Shown here piece by piece: positions 17,836 through 30,163 of a stretch of DNA of 64,000 nucleotides. This stretch comes from Alloalcanivorax marinus (GTDB lineage: Bacteria > Pseudomonadota > Gammaproteobacteria > Pseudomonadales > Alcanivoracaceae). The notes beneath the pieces are model-generated. The model was not told the origin of the DNA and searched no databases. It saw nothing but the letters and a program-made list of their open reading frames with translations. The stretch lies in the NCBI RefSeq assembly GCF_016906305.1, contig NZ_JADDOL010000011.1, positions 57,948 through 121,947 of the forward strand, in the 5' to 3' direction. Numbering within the stretch: position 1 is the first letter of the stretch; every line of letters starts with the position of its first letter. A program made the translations under genes and the position numbers.

Positions 17836-17896
17836 ATCGCGGCTGAAGCCGCTCCTACATCCGTCCGCCCACCGTAGGAGCGACTTCAGTCGCGAT
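17836..17896. repeat. REP inverted pair, copy 5
   Basis: Reverse unit with stem GCGGC-TGAA-GCCGC (17836-17858) and forward unit with stem GCGAC-TTCA-GTCGC (17874-17896). The two units carry different but internally compensated stems. Starts 8 bp after the cNMP gene stop. Confidence 0.9.
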
Positions 17897-17951
17897 GGCT
17901 CTCCTCGCCCCACCAACCGGGAAAGGCGGCTTCGGCCCGCGTTGCGGCTTG

Positions 17952-18401
17952 CTATTCCTTCTTCTTGCGGTCCATTTTCACCGCCAGCACGTCGCAGTGG
18001 GCGCCGGGCACCAGACCACGGGCGGTGGAGCCCAGCAGCAGGGCCAGGCCGCTGCGCGTGTGGCTGCCCACCACGATCAGATCGGCGTCCAGGCCGTCGG
18101 CCTTGTCGACGATGGTCTTCTCGATGGAGCCCAGCTCCACATGCACCCGTTCCTTGGGCACCTGATACTGGCGCGCGTAGTTGCAGGCGGTTTCCCGCGC
18201 CTGCTTGACCAGGCCGCTTTGCAGGTCGGTCACGTCCATGGGCACGTCGGCGCCGTAGGCCAGCGCCAGCGGCTCGATCACATGGATCAGATGCAGTTCG
18301 CCCTCGGTGCCGGCGATCACGCCGGCGGCGCGGGCCAGCACTTCCGCGGACTCGTCGCTGCAGTCGATGGCCACCAGGACCTTGCGATAGGGTGCGGACA
18401 C
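17952..18401 (-). CDS. Universal stress protein (UspA family)
   Basis: A 149-residue single-domain Usp protein. The start SAPYRKVLVAIDCSDESAEVLARA, the central HLIHVIEP and the ATP-type loop motif DADLIVVGSHTRSGLALLLGSTARGLVPGA (G-2x-G-9x-G-S/T pattern) show a nucleotide-binding UspA fold. It is probably cytoplasmic and induced by growth arrest or stress. The best start is GTG at 18401, with GGAGA 7 nt before it. It ends in a Lys-rich tail (MDRKKKE). It faces the cNMP gene across a REP pair and is divergent from topA. Confidence 0.85.
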   Translation of the reverse strand: MSAPYRKVLVAIDCSDESAEVLARAAGVIAGTEGELHLIHVIEPLALAYGADVPMDVTDLQSGLVKQARETACNYARQYQVPKERVHVELGSIEKTIVDKADGLDADLIVVGSHTRSGLALLLGSTARGLVPGAHCDVLAVKMDRKKKE

Positions 18402-18577
18402 GATGTTTCTCCAGTGGCTCGGTGTCGTTTCCGAGTATAACTTGCCCGGCGCCCGCCGCCAGCCCGTCGTTGGAAGGCCCCCGGCGAGGGCGGCAAAGCC
18501 TTGTCTGGCGCGGCTTCGGCGGCTCCGTCGGCGGCCGCCGACGGCCACCCCGGCGGGGCCCGCCGGGCGGTCCGCGC

Positions 18578-18606
18578 TTGACCGGACAATACCGGCGCTG
18601 TCTAAA
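18578..18606 (+). promoter_or_regulatory. Candidate topA promoter
   Basis: The 341-bp gap 18402-18742 is very GC-rich and holds TTGACC (18578-18583), a 17-bp spacer and TCTAAA (18601-18606), about 130 bp before topA. A possible leader peptide starts at TTG 18709. No RNA gene or repeat was recognised in this gap. Confidence 0.5.
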
Positions 18607-18742
18607 TAGGCGCCCGCCGGGGCCGTGAAGGCCGCCCGGCGGCACCTCCGGACACGTAGGCCGGCACGGCGATCCCGATGCGGCCCACGGGTTTTACGGA
18701 GGTTTCTTTTGGATATCCGCATCATGATCGGGTGAGCAACGA

Positions 18743-21475
18743 ATGGGTAAGTCCCTTGTAATCGTGGAGTCGCCGGCCAAGGCCAAGACCATCAACCGCT
18801 ATCTGGGCGACGACTTCGTGGTCAAGTCCAGTGTCGGCCATGTGCGCGACCTGCCGGTGAGCGGCGGCGCCAAGAAGACCACGCCCAAGGAGCGTGCCAA
18901 GGAGGCCGCCTACACCCGGTCGCTGCCCAAGGAAGAACGGGAAGCCTATAAAAAGAAGAAGGCCCACGCCCAGCTGATCAACCGCATGGGGGTGGACCCG
19001 GACCACGACTGGGACGCCCATTACGAAATCCTGCCCGGCAAGGAAAAGGTCATCGACGAGCTCAAGCGTCTGGCCGCCAATGCCGACCGCATCTACCTGG
19101 CCACTGACTTGGACCGCGAAGGGGAGGCCATTGCCTGGCACCTGCGGGAAGTGATCGGCGGCGAGGGCGAGCGGTTCGACCGGGTGGTGTTCAACGAGAT
19201 CACCAAGAAGGCCATCCAGGCCGCCTTCGAAAAACCCGGCAAGCTGGACATGAGCCGGGTGGAGGCGCAGCAGGCGCGCCGCTTCCTGGACCGGGTGGTG
19301 GGCTTCATGATCTCGCCGCTGCTGTGGGAAAAGATCGCCCGCGGCCTGTCCGCCGGACGTGTGCAGTCGGTGGCGGTGGAGCTGGTGGTGGAGCGCGAGC
19401 GCGAGATCCGCGCCTTCACCCCGGAAGAATTCTGGGAGCTGCACGCGGACACCCACAGCACCGCCAGGGCCAGTGACGAGATCCGCCTGCAGGTGACCCG
19501 CCACAAGGGCGAGAACTTCCGCCCCAACAACGGCGACGACGCGGAGAAGCACCGCGCCGCCCTGAAGGCCGCCGGCCAGCTGACCATCACCCAGCGCGAG
19601 GAACGGCCCACCCGCTCCAAACCGCCGGCGCCGTTCATCACCTCCACCCTGCAGCAGGCGGCCAGCACCCGGCTGGGCTTCGGGGTGAAGAAGACCATGA
19701 TGATGGCCCAGCGTCTCTACGAGGCCGGCCACATCACCTACATGCGGACCGACTCCACCAACCTGAGCGCCGACGCGGTCAGTGAGTGCCGCGCCTGGAT
19801 CGACGACAAGCTGGGCAGCCAGTACCTGCCCGAGAAGCCGATCAGTTATTCCAGCCGCGAAGGCGCCCAGGAAGCCCACGAGGCGATCCGCCCGTCCGAC
19901 GTGAAGCGCGAAGCCAGCGCCCTCAAGGACATGGAGCGCGACGCCCAGCGCCTCTACGAGCTGATCCGCCGCCAGTTCATCGCCTGCCAGATGCCGCCGG
20001 CGGAGTACCTGAGCACCACCATCACCGCCGAAGCGGACGGCTATGAGCTGAAGGCCCGCGGCCGCATTCTCAAATTCGACGGCTGGACCCGCATCCAGCC
20101 GCAGGCCTCGCGCAAGGGCCAGGAAGACACGGTGCTGCCGGACCTCAAGCAGGGCGACGTGCTGGCCGTGGACGACATCGAGGCCACCCAGCACTTCACC
20201 AAGCCGCCGGCCCGCTACACCGAGGCCAGCCTGGTCAAGGAACTGGAAAAGCGCGGCATCGGCCGCCCGTCCACCTACGCGGCGATCATCTCCACCATCC
20301 AGGATCGGGGCTATGTGCGGCAGGACAACCGCCGTTTCTACGCCGAGAAAATGGGCGACATCGTCACCGACCGGCTGGTGGAAAACTTCCCCCATCTGAT
20401 GGACTACAACTTCACCGCCGAGATGGAGGAAACCCTGGACGAGATCGCCGAGGGCAAGCGCGGCTGGCGCGACGTGCTCGACGAGTTCTACCGGGATTTC
20501 CTGGCCAAGCTGGAAGCCGCCCAGGGCGAGGGCAGTGGTAAGCAGGCCAAGGGCGGCATGCGCGCCAACCTGCCCACGGACACCGACATCGAATGCCCCA
20601 AATGCGGCCGGCCGATGCAGATCCGCACCGGCTCCACCGGCGTGTTTCTCGGGTGCTCCGGCTACAGCCTGCCGCCCAAGGAACGCTGCACCGCCACGCT
20701 CAACCTGCTGCCCGGTGAGGAAGCGGTGCGCGCCGACGACGACGAGGAAGCGGAAACCAACGAGCTGCGTCGCAAGAAGCGTTGCCCGAAATGCGGCACC
20801 GCCATGGAATCCTATCTGATCGACGAGAAGCGCAAGCTGCACATCTGCGGCAACAACCCGGACTGCGACGGCTACGTGGTGGAACCGGGCGAGTTCCGCA
20901 TCAAGGGCTACGACGGCCCGACCCTGGAGTGCGAGAAGTGCGGCAGCGAAATGCAGCTGCGCACCGGCCGCTTCGGCAAGTTCTTCAAGTGCACCAACGA
21001 CGACTGCGGCAACACCCGCAAGCTGCTCAAGAATGGTGAGCCGGCGCCGCCCCGCGCCGACCCCATCGACATGCCGCACCTCAAGTGTGAAAAGGTGGAC
21101 GACCACTATCTGCTGCGCGACGGCGCCTCCGGCCTGTTCCTGGCGGCCAGCCAGTTTCCCAAGAACCGGGAAACCCGGGCGCCGCTGGTGGAGGAAATCC
21201 AGACCGTCGCCGACAAGCTGGATCCCAAGCACAAATACCTGGCCGAGGCCCCCGCCGAGGACGGCAAGGGCCGCAAGGCGGTGCTGCGCTACAGCCGCAA
21301 GGCCAAGGAGCAGTACGTGATGACCGAGGAGGACGGCAAGCCCACCGGCTGGTACGCCTTCTACCGCGACGGCCACTGGGACGTGGAAGAGAAGAAAACC
21401 GCGCCCAAGAAAAAAGCGGCGGCCAAGAAGAAAAAGGCCGCGGCGAAGAAGAAAGCCGCGTCACGACGCGGCTGA
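18743..21475 (+). CDS. topA: DNA topoisomerase I (type IA)
   Basis: A 910-residue enzyme that relaxes negative supercoils. The Toprim domain opens the protein ([19 protein letters not shown], acidic triad in [15 protein letters not shown]). The catalytic tyrosine is Tyr333 in [14 protein letters not shown]-terminal zinc-ribbon modules follow with [16 protein letters not shown] and CEKCGSEM, then further TopA_C repeats. It ends in a strongly basic Lys/Ala tail of about 27 residues ([20 protein letters not shown]), similar to histone H1-like tails and probably giving non-specific DNA binding. ATG 18743 gives the canonical [11 protein letters not shown] start. A DUF6586-type gene follows by 10 bp. 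Confidence 0.97.
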   Translation: MGKSLVIVESPAKAKTINRYLGDDFVVKSSVGHVRDLPVSGGAKKTTPKERAKEAAYTRSLPKEEREAYKKKKAHAQLINRMGVDPDHDWDAHYEILPGKEKVIDELKRLAANADRIYLATDLDREGEAIAWHLREVIGGEGERFDRVVFNEITKKAIQAAFEKPGKLDMSRVEAQQARRFLDRVVGFMISPLLWEKIARGLSAGRVQSVAVELVVEREREIRAFTPEEFWELHADTHSTARASDEIRLQVTRHKGENFRPNNGDDAEKHRAALKAAGQLTITQREERPTRSKPPAPFITSTLQQAASTRLGFGVKKTMMMAQRLYEAGHITYMRTDSTNLSADAVSECRAWIDDKLGSQYLPEKPISYSSREGAQEAHEAIRPSDVKREASALKDMERDAQRLYELIRRQFIACQMPPAEYLSTTITAEADGYELKARGRILKFDGWTRIQPQASRKGQEDTVLPDLKQGDVLAVDDIEATQHFTKPPARYTEASLVKELEKRGIGRPSTYAAIISTIQDRGYVRQDNRRFYAEKMGDIVTDRLVENFPHLMDYNFTAEMEETLDEIAEGKRGWRDVLDEFYRDFLAKLEAAQGEGSGKQAKGGMRANLPTDTDIECPKCGRPMQIRTGSTGVFLGCSGYSLPPKERCTATLNLLPGEEAVRADDDEEAETNELRRKKRCPKCGTAMESYLIDEKRKLHICGNNPDCDGYVVEPGEFRIKGYDGPTLECEKCGSEMQLRTGRFGKFFKCTNDDCGNTRKLLKNGEPAPPRADPIDMPHLKCEKVDDHYLLRDGASGLFLAASQFPKNRETRAPLVEEIQTVADKLDPKHKYLAEAPAEDGKGRKAVLRYSRKAKEQYVMTEEDGKPTGWYAFYRDGHWDVEEKKTAPKKKAAAKKKKAAAKKKAASRRG

Positions 21476-21485
21476 GGGCCTGACC

Positions 21486-22013
21486 ATGTCCCGAATGGTA
21501 CGAGAAAGCGAGATCAGCGGCCTGCGTGAGCGGTTGTTCTTCGCTCGCAGTCTGCTCAAGACCCTGAACGCCGACCCGGACGGGGCGGTGGGGCCGCGGC
21601 TGGCGTTGCGCGGCGGCGTGGTGTTTCACCTGTACTCGGTGCTGGTGGGCATCGCCCGCCAGGCGGCGCGCAGCTATCAGGTGCGCGGCTACGAGGATCT
21701 GATCAGTCTGGCGGCCCTGGAACAGGCGTTCGCCGCCGCCGCCGTGCAGGCGCCGGAGATCGGCCTGCTGGCCCGGGCCCGGGCGGACCGCGCCGACCCG
21801 GTGTGCTGGCTGGACCAGGAGATGCGCGCCGCCGTGGGCGCCGCCGGCCTGGCCCGGCGACCCACCGCCCCGGAGGAACGGGACGCCCTCAGCCTGCGCG
21901 CCGAGGACCCCTACGCGCCGCTGGCCCAGGGCGACCTGGCGCGGCTGGCCGGCGCCGCCGACCGGGTGGCGGAACTGATTGAGCAGTGCGCTGCCTACAT
22001 GGAAGAATGGTAA
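21486..22013 (+). CDS. Conserved hypothetical protein downstream of topA (DUF6586-like)
   Basis: A 175-residue helical protein (REISGLRERLFFARSLLKTLN-type start; later YQVRGYEDLISLAALEQAFAAA). Similar small helical proteins sit directly after topA in Pseudomonas (DUF6586 as I recall); none has a defined role. No signal peptide, membrane segment or catalytic motif. It starts 10 bp after topA, so it is probably co-transcribed. Confidence 0.65.
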   Translation: MSRMVRESEISGLRERLFFARSLLKTLNADPDGAVGPRLALRGGVVFHLYSVLVGIARQAARSYQVRGYEDLISLAALEQAFAAAAVQAPEIGLLARARADRADPVCWLDQEMRAAVGAAGLARRPTAPEERDALSLRAEDPYAPLAQGDLARLAGAADRVAELIEQCAAYMEEW

Positions 22014-22064
22014 TCCCGCGCCACCGGTCAAAATAGTGGTGCCCCCTGGCCACGCCAACTTGTA

Positions 22065-23090
22065 ATGACACTGCTGATTGTTTTTGCCGCCGTCGCCATC
22101 GGTTTTTCTTTTCTGTGTTCCATTCTTGAAGCCGCCCTGTTGTCCATCACCCCCAGCTACATCGCCGGGCTGAGGGACGAGAAGCCCGTTCTGTTCCGCC
22201 GCCTGCGCCGTCTCAAGGACGACATCGACGACCCGCTGGCGGCGATTCTGACCCTCAACACCGTGGCCCACACCGCCGGCGCCACCGGCGTCGGCGCCCA
22301 GGTGGCGGTGGTGTTCGGCGAAGCCTACCTGGGCGTGGCCTCGGCGGTGATGACCCTGGTGATCCTGATCTTCTCCGAGATCATCCCCAAGACCATCGGC
22401 GCCAAATACTGGCGCTCCCTGGCGCCGGCGCTGCCGCCGCTGCTGCGCGTCATGGTGCTGGTGCTCAAGCCGTTCGTGTGGCTCTCCAAACTGGTCACCC
22501 GCCAGTTCGGCACCGGCGAGCCGGACACCGACATCCGCGCCGAACTGAAGGCGATGGCGGAGATCGGCCGCGACCAGCAGGCCCTGGACGAGGACGAGCG
22601 CCGGGTGATCACCAATATCCTCAACCTGCACGAGATCAAGGTCGGCAAGGTGATGACCCCGCGTACCGTGGTGCGCAGCCTGCGCCCGGACGACACCGTG
22701 GACCAGGTGCGCCAGCGGCTGGTGAACCAGCCGTTCTCCCGCTACCCGGTGATCAATGAGCACGACGAAGCCCTGGGCTACGTGCACAAAAGCGATCTGC
22801 TGGACGTGGAAGGCGGCCGCAAGATCGGCGAGGTGATGCGCGGCGTCACCCCCTACCGGTCGACCATGAACATCGAATACGTGTTTGGCGAAATGCTGCG
22901 CCAGCGTCAGCACCTGGGGATGGTCTACGACGAACTGGGCACCTGGGTGGGGCTGATCACCATGGAGGACGTGATCGAGACCATTCTTGGCCAGGAGATC
23001 ATGGACGAGACCGACAACGTCTCCAACCTGCGCCGTTACGCCCGGCAGCGATGGAGCCGCCGGTTGCGCAAGCGGGACGGGTCGGCCTGA
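22065..23090 (+). CDS. CNNM/CorC-type transporter protein with CBS pair
   Basis: A 341-residue inner-membrane protein. An N-terminal CNNM (DUF21) domain of about 170 residues has hydrophobic segments (LLIVFAAVAIGFSFLCSILE, VASAVMTLVILIFSEIIPKT), followed by two CBS motifs (VMTPRTVVRSLRPDDTVDQV and MRGVTPYRSTMNIEYVFGEM) and the closing LVYDELGTWVG-type segment. These proteins are linked to Mg2+/Co2+ efflux or homeostasis; the CBS pair likely senses nucleotide. It lacks the extra C-terminal CorC_HlyC domain, ending soon after the CBS pair in a basic tail. Confidence 0.88.
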   Translation: MTLLIVFAAVAIGFSFLCSILEAALLSITPSYIAGLRDEKPVLFRRLRRLKDDIDDPLAAILTLNTVAHTAGATGVGAQVAVVFGEAYLGVASAVMTLVILIFSEIIPKTIGAKYWRSLAPALPPLLRVMVLVLKPFVWLSKLVTRQFGTGEPDTDIRAELKAMAEIGRDQQALDEDERRVITNILNLHEIKVGKVMTPRTVVRSLRPDDTVDQVRQRLVNQPFSRYPVINEHDEALGYVHKSDLLDVEGGRKIGEVMRGVTPYRSTMNIEYVFGEMLRQRQHLGMVYDELGTWVGLITMEDVIETILGQEIMDETDNVSNLRRYARQRWSRRLRKRDGSA

Positions 23091-23102
23091 CGGCGTACCG
23101 GG

Positions 23103-23142
23103 TTGACGGCGAGCGGGGGCAAACGTATGTTTCAAACGTTTG
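23103..23142 (+). promoter_or_regulatory. psrA promoter with PsrA operator
   Basis: TTGACG (23103-23108), 17-bp spacer and TATGTT (23126-23131). Over and after the -10 lie CAAAC-GTAT-GTTTC (23120-23133) and the palindrome CAAACGTTTG (23133-23142), both fitting the PsrA recognition pattern (C/G)AAAC-N-GTTT(G/C). This predicts autorepression relieved by long-chain fatty acids. Confidence 0.75.
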
Positions 23143-23170
23143 TTTACCGACCTGTCCGGCGCGAGGTGCC

Positions 23171-23791
23171 ATGTCTCAGTCCGATACCGTCCAGCGCATC
23201 CTTGACGCGGCGGAAGTGCTGTTCGCCCAGAAGGGGTTCGCCGAGACCAGCCTGCGCGCCATCACCAGCCGGGCCGGCGTCAACCTGGCGGCGGTGAACT
23301 ATCATTTCGGTTCCAAGGAAGCCCTGATCCAGGCGGTGTTCGAGCGTTACCTGACGCCGTTCTGCCAGGCCCTGGACGCCAAGCTCCAGGAGCTGGAGGG
23401 GCAGGGCGCCGCCGACCTGGAGAAGCTGTTCGGCGTAGCCTCGCGGCTGGCGCTGGGCTCCCACGGCGACGAGCCGCGCCGGGCGATGATCTTCTTCCGG
23501 CTGTCCGGCCAGGCCTACAGCCAGCCCCAGGACCACCTGCGCGCCTACCTGCGCGAGCATTACGGCGCCGTGTTCCGGCGCTTTCTCGCCCTGCTGCGCA
23601 CGGCGGTGCCGGAGGTGCCGCCCATGGAGCTGTTTCTGCGCGTGCACTTCAGCCTGGGCGCGGTGATCTTCACCCTGTCCGGCATGGAGTCCCTGCAGAC
23701 CATCAGCAAGAAGGACTTCAACACCGACATCACCGCCGCCCGCATCACCCAGCAGTTGCTGCCGTTCGTGGTCGGCGGCATTCGCGGCTAA
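23171..23791 (+). CDS. psrA: TetR-family fatty-acid-responsive regulator PsrA
   Basis: A 206-residue regulator matching Pseudomonas PsrA: MSQSDTVQRILDAAEVLFAQKG start, helix-turn-helix with TSLRAITSRAGVNLAAVNYHFGSKEAL, and a C-terminal effector domain. PsrA senses long-chain fatty acids, controls beta-oxidation (fadBA) and promotes rpoS in Pseudomonas. The ATG at 23171 fits homologues; the frame is open upstream without homology. Two PsrA-type palindromes overlap its promoter. The lexA/topA/psrA/nagZ neighbourhood also fits the pseudomonad order. Confidence 0.92.
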   Translation: MSQSDTVQRILDAAEVLFAQKGFAETSLRAITSRAGVNLAAVNYHFGSKEALIQAVFERYLTPFCQALDAKLQELEGQGAADLEKLFGVASRLALGSHGDEPRRAMIFFRLSGQAYSQPQDHLRAYLREHYGAVFRRFLALLRTAVPEVPPMELFLRVHFSLGAVIFTLSGMESLQTISKKDFNTDITAARITQQLLPFVVGGIRG

Positions 23792-23839
23792 AGCCGCTGC
23801 CCGTTCCCGCGATGACGGGGATTGCTGTATCGTTGCGCC

Positions 23840-24313
23840 ATGCGCATCCTCGTCTCTCTTTCCGATCAGACCCTGACGCTCGAAGACGCGGGCGGCACCA
23901 CCGTTTACCCGGTGTCCACCGCCGCCGCCGGCGCCGGCAGCCACCAGGGCAGCAATGCCACGCCACTGGGCCGTCATCTGGTGCGCGCGCGCATCGGCGA
24001 CGGCCTGCCGCCGGGGGCGGTGTTCCGCGGGCGCCGTTTCCACGGCGAAGTCTATGACCCGGCCCGGGCCGCCGAGGCCCCCGGCCGGGACTGGATCCTG
24101 AGTCGCATTTTGTGGCTTGGCGGCCTGGAACCGGGCCGCAATCAGGGCGCGGACGTGGATAGTTTCCGGCGCTTTATTTATATTCACGGCACGCCGGACA
24201 GCGAGCCCATGGGCGAGCCGGCGTCGCACGGCTGCATCCGCATGCGCAACACGGATGTGATCGCACTCTTTGCCCGGGTGCCGGTGGCCACGCCGGTGAC
24301 CCTCGTCGAATAA
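23840..24313 (+). CDS. L,D-transpeptidase (YkuD) family protein
   Basis: A 157-residue protein made almost only of a YkuD domain. The catalytic signature is at the C-terminal side: HGTPDSEPMGEPASHGCIRM, with the nucleophile Cys in SHGCIRM. YkuD enzymes form 3-3 peptidoglycan cross-links or attach lipoproteins. No signal peptide or LysM domain is visible, which is odd for a periplasmic enzyme; it may be exported another way or act on recycled muropeptides, fitting its position 11 bp before nagZ. The ATG at 23840 is chosen because upstream codons add no homology. Confidence 0.8.
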   Translation: MRILVSLSDQTLTLEDAGGTTVYPVSTAAAGAGSHQGSNATPLGRHLVRARIGDGLPPGAVFRGRRFHGEVYDPARAAEAPGRDWILSRILWLGGLEPGRNQGADVDSFRRFIYIHGTPDSEPMGEPASHGCIRMRNTDVIALFARVPVATPVTLVE

Positions 24314-24324
24314 AGACCTATTGC

Positions 24325-25347
24325 ATGCAACCACACAACGAGATCCAGCCTCTGCTGATGCTGGACCTGGAAGGCCTTACCGTCACGGACCAGGAGCGCG
24401 AGCTGCTGCGTCATCCGGCGGTGGGCGGCCTGATCCTGTTCAGCCGCAACTATCAGGCGCCGGACCAGCTGCACCAGCTGGTGCGCGCGGTGCGTGCCGA
24501 GCGCCCGGACATCCTGATCGCCGTGGACCAGGAAGGCGGCCGGGTGCAGCGCTTCAAAACCGAATTCACCCGCCTGCCGCCGATGGCCAGCCTGGGCCGG
24601 TACCTGGACCGCGATCCGGAGGCGGCGCTGGCGGCGGCGGACCTGCTCGGCGAACTGATGGCCGATGAGCTGCGCGGCTTCGACATCGACATCAGCTTCG
24701 CGCCGGTGCTGGACCTGGACCACGGCCACTCGGCGGTGATCGGCGACCGCAGTTTCCATGCCGATCCGCGACAGGCGGTGACCCTGGCCGGCGCTTTCAT
24801 GGACGGCATGGCGCGCGCCGGCATGGCCGCCACCGGCAAGCATTTCCCCGGCCACGGCCACGTGGCCGCCGACTCCCACCTGGAACTGCCGGAAGATCCC
24901 CGCGACTGGGACGCCCTGCAGGACGACCTGTGGCCGTTCCGCGCCCTGGCGCCCCGGCTCGACGGCATCATGCCCGCCCATGTGCGTTACCCGGCGGTGG
25001 CCCCGGAGCCCGCCGGTTTTTCCCGCCACTGGCTGGGCCAGGTGCTGCGCGCCGAATACGGCTACCGGGGCGTGATCTTCTCCGACGACCTGGCCATGGC
25101 CGGCGCGGCGGCGGCGGGCGACTACCCACGGCGCGCCGAGGCGGCCCTGGGCGCCGGCTGCGACATGGTGCTGGTGTGCAACGACCGGGCCGGCGCCGTG
25201 CAGGTGATGCAGTGGCTGGAGACGCAATCGTTCCAGGGCCGCGTGCCCGCCGCCGCCCTGCGTGGCCGGCCCCGGGCGCCGATGGCCCTGAGCCGCCGCC
25301 ACCAGGCCGGTGACGTGGCGGACCTGCTGATGAAGGACGCGCCATGA
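24325..25347 (+). CDS. nagZ: Beta-N-acetylhexosaminidase (glycoside hydrolase family 3)
   Basis: A 340-residue cytoplasmic GH3 enzyme that removes GlcNAc from anhydro-muropeptides in cell-wall recycling. Family motifs are LILFSRNYQAPDQL, AVDQEGGRVQRF, FAPVLDLD, GDRSFHADP, KHFPGHGHVAADSH (the catalytic His loop) and nucleophile Asp in VIFSDDLAMAGA. Length is standard. First gene of a tight run: its stop overlaps the mscS ATG by 4 bp. There is no clear ribosome site before its ATG. Confidence 0.95.
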   Translation: MQPHNEIQPLLMLDLEGLTVTDQERELLRHPAVGGLILFSRNYQAPDQLHQLVRAVRAERPDILIAVDQEGGRVQRFKTEFTRLPPMASLGRYLDRDPEAALAAADLLGELMADELRGFDIDISFAPVLDLDHGHSAVIGDRSFHADPRQAVTLAGAFMDGMARAGMAATGKHFPGHGHVAADSHLELPEDPRDWDALQDDLWPFRALAPRLDGIMPAHVRYPAVAPEPAGFSRHWLGQVLRAEYGYRGVIFSDDLAMAGAAAAGDYPRRAEAALGAGCDMVLVCNDRAGAVQVMQWLETQSFQGRVPAAALRGRPRAPMALSRRHQAGDVADLLMKDAP

Positions 25348-26589
25348 ACTGGCAGGCCCTGACCGATTGGCGGCAATTGCTGGAGTGGCCCGGCCCGGAC
25401 ACCGATACCGTGGTCTGGCTGACCCAGGTGTTCGCCGTGGTGTTTCTCACCGTGGCCACCAATTTCATTCTGATGCGCGTGATCGACATCATCGACCACT
25501 TCAGCAGCAAGACCGAGAACCTGTGGGACGACGCCCTGCTGGAAGCGGCCCGGGTGCCGGTGCGCCTGCTGCTGTGGGTGGTGGGGCTGTCGGTGGCGGC
25601 GGAGATGCTGCAATCGGTGTCCGAAAGCGCCATCTTCGAGTACGTGGCGGAAGTGCGCCGGGTGGCCTTTATCGCCATCATCGCCTACTTCCTGACCCGC
25701 CTGGTCACCAACATCGAGACCAATCTGGTCGACCCGGACCGGGTCAAGAAGCCCATGGACAAGACCACCGCCAACGCGGTGGGCAAGCTGCTGCGCATTT
25801 CGGTGCTGATCACCGCGCTGCTGATCATTCTGCAGGCCCTGGGCTACAGCATCTCCGGGGTGCTCGCCTTCGGCGGCGTGGGCGGCATCGCCGTGGCCTA
25901 CGCGGCCAAGGATCTGCTGGCCAACTTCTTCGGCGGCATGATGGTGTACCTGGACAAGCCGTTCAAAGTGGGTGAGTGGGTGCGCTCTCCGGACCGCTCC
26001 ATCGAAGGCACCGTGGAACACATCGGCTGGCGGCTGACGCGCATTCGCACCTTCGATCAGCGGCCGCTGTACGTGCCCAACTCCCTGTTCACCACGGTGG
26101 TGCTGGAAAACCCGTCACGCATGCTCAACCGCCGCATCAACGAGAAGATCGGTATCCGCTACGACGACTGGCAGGTGATGCCGGATATCGTGGCGGCGGT
26201 GCGCAAGATGCTGATCGACCACGAAGACATGGAAACCGACTACCGGACCCTGATCGTCAACTTCGATCACTACGGGGATTCCTACATCGAGTTCTTTATC
26301 TACACCTTCACCAAAACCACCGACTGGGTGCGGTATCACGAGATCAAGCAGGACGTGCTGATGCGCATCATGCACATCGTGAACGACCACGGCGCGCAAT
26401 TCGCGTTCCCCACGCGCACCCTGCACATGCACACCGACGCCCTCCCGCGGCAGGAGGACGACGGCGACGACGAGCCGGGCGACCACGACGACGGCCAGGC
26501 GCCGTCGCGGCGCGCCGCCCGGGGCACCAACCGCAACCGGCGCGACCGCCGCCAGGGCTGGAAAGGCGAACAGGATCAGGAGACAGGCG

Positions 26590-26606
<17 letters not shown>
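25344..26606 (+). CDS. Small-conductance mechanosensitive channel family protein (MscS)
   Basis: A 420-residue inner-membrane channel. Hydrophobic segments occur near residues 25-45, 68-88, 100-120 and 145-175; the last is the pore helix (SVLITALLIILQALGYSISGVLAFGGVGGIAVAYAAKD, Gly/Ala packing). A beta domain follows (PFKVGEWVRSPDRSIEGTVEHIGWRLTRIRTFD) and an alpha/beta C-terminal domain. It probably opens under membrane tension to release solutes. The last 60 residues are unusually acidic then Arg-rich (REEDDGDDEPGDHDDG-like, RNRRDRRQGWKGEQD). It overlaps nagZ by 4 bp and the next gene by 17 bp. Confidence 0.92.
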
Positions 26607-29145
<2,539 letters not shown>

Positions 29146-29168
29146 CCGCGCCGCCCGGTCGCTCCTAC
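29146..29168 (-). repeat. Half REP of the extended variant
   Basis: Minus strand GTAGGAGCGACCGGGCGGCG, then CGG: the left half of the long REP variant seen complete at 33947 and 47755. It begins 1 bp after the flavoprotein stop codon. The right half is missing. Confidence 0.7.
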
Positions 29169-29260
29169 GGCATCCTTCAACCGCCAATTGCGCACCACTA
29201 CCGGGCACCGCCGTGTCGCCGCCGGTTAAAATGGCCCACCACTCACAGCAGGACGTGAAT

Positions 29261-30070
29261 ATGCCGGACAGCCCTCTGTTTGAATCGCTGAAACGCGCCG
29301 CCGACGATCCGGCGGCGCGGCCGGAATTCTACCGCCGGCTGCTGGCCGCCGAGGTCTTCGTGATCGGCCATGGGGACGGCCCCGGCGAGGGGAGGAGCAC
29401 GGTGCCGGCGGGCGCCCATCTCTCCATCCAGCACTGGCAAAACGCCGAGGGTGAATCGGTGATCCCGTTCTTCACCGATCTGGAGGCATTGCGGCGGGCC
29501 ATCGATGAGGAGAAGAGCTACCTGGGGTTGCCGGCGCGCAGCCTGTTCGAGATGACCGCCGGCACCCGGCTGGTGCTCAATCCCCGGTCCGATTACGGCA
29601 AGGAATTCCACCCGGAGGAAATCCGCTCGCTGCTGGACAACGGCAGCAACCAGACCCCGCAAACCCGCCGGGCGGAAGCCGACACCGATGTACTGCTCGG
29701 CCAGCCCTCGGATTACCCCACCGCCATGGCGGAAGCGCTCCAGCGTTTGCTGCCTGGCTACCCGGAGGTGGAGGCCGCCTATCTGTGTCTGATGCAGGAG
29801 GGCGGGGACGCGCCCCGGCAAAGCCTGCTGGTGGGGCTGCGCGGCGATGGCCTGGCCCGCGCCCGCCACGCCGCCGGTTCGGTGATCGCCGACACCGCTC
29901 CGGAGGGCCGCGCCGTGGATCTGATCGAGATCGAAGACGGCGTGGGGGAGGGCGGCGTGGCCGGCTACCTGTATCACCAGACCCGGCCGTTCTATGAACG
30001 GGACCGGCCCGTCGGGGCGGCGCCGGAGGCGCCCAAGCGCCCCTGGTGGCGCCGCGTGTTTGGTGGCTGA
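29261..30070 (+). CDS. SseB-like protein
   Basis: A 269-residue protein. Segments such as EFYRRLLAAEVFVIG, IPFFTDLEALRRAIDEEKSYLGLPARSLFE (mid-protein) and LVLNPRSDYGKEFHPEEI are typical of the SseB N-terminal domain; the second half (ALQRLLPGYPEVEAAYLCLMQ) fits the SseB C-terminal domain. SseB was named for enhanced serine sensitivity in E. coli; its biochemical role is unclear. ATG 29261 has AGGA 7 nt upstream. The stop TGA runs directly into a REP (its last A is the first base of the element). Confidence 0.8.
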   Translation: MPDSPLFESLKRAADDPAARPEFYRRLLAAEVFVIGHGDGPGEGRSTVPAGAHLSIQHWQNAEGESVIPFFTDLEALRRAIDEEKSYLGLPARSLFEMTAGTRLVLNPRSDYGKEFHPEEIRSLLDNGSNQTPQTRRAEADTDVLLGQPSDYPTAMAEALQRLLPGYPEVEAAYLCLMQEGGDAPRQSLLVGLRGDGLARARHAAGSVIADTAPEGRAVDLIEIEDGVGEGGVAGYLYHQTRPFYERDRPVGAAPEAPKRPWWRRVFGG

Positions 30071-30163
30071 TCGCGACTGAAGTCGCTCCTACAAAGAGAG
30101 ATGTTGTAGGAGCGACTTCAGTCGCGATCCGGCGACCGGGCGGCGCACCGCTTCAGTCGCGAT
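30070..30163. repeat. REP pair plus extended half-copy, copy 6
   Basis: Reverse unit 30070-30092 and forward unit 30106-30128 (stem GCGAC/GTCGC), followed by an extended variant without its foot (GCGACCGGGCGGCGCACCGC, then TTCAGTCGCGAT) at 30132-30163. Three units directly after the SseB-like gene. Confidence 0.9.
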
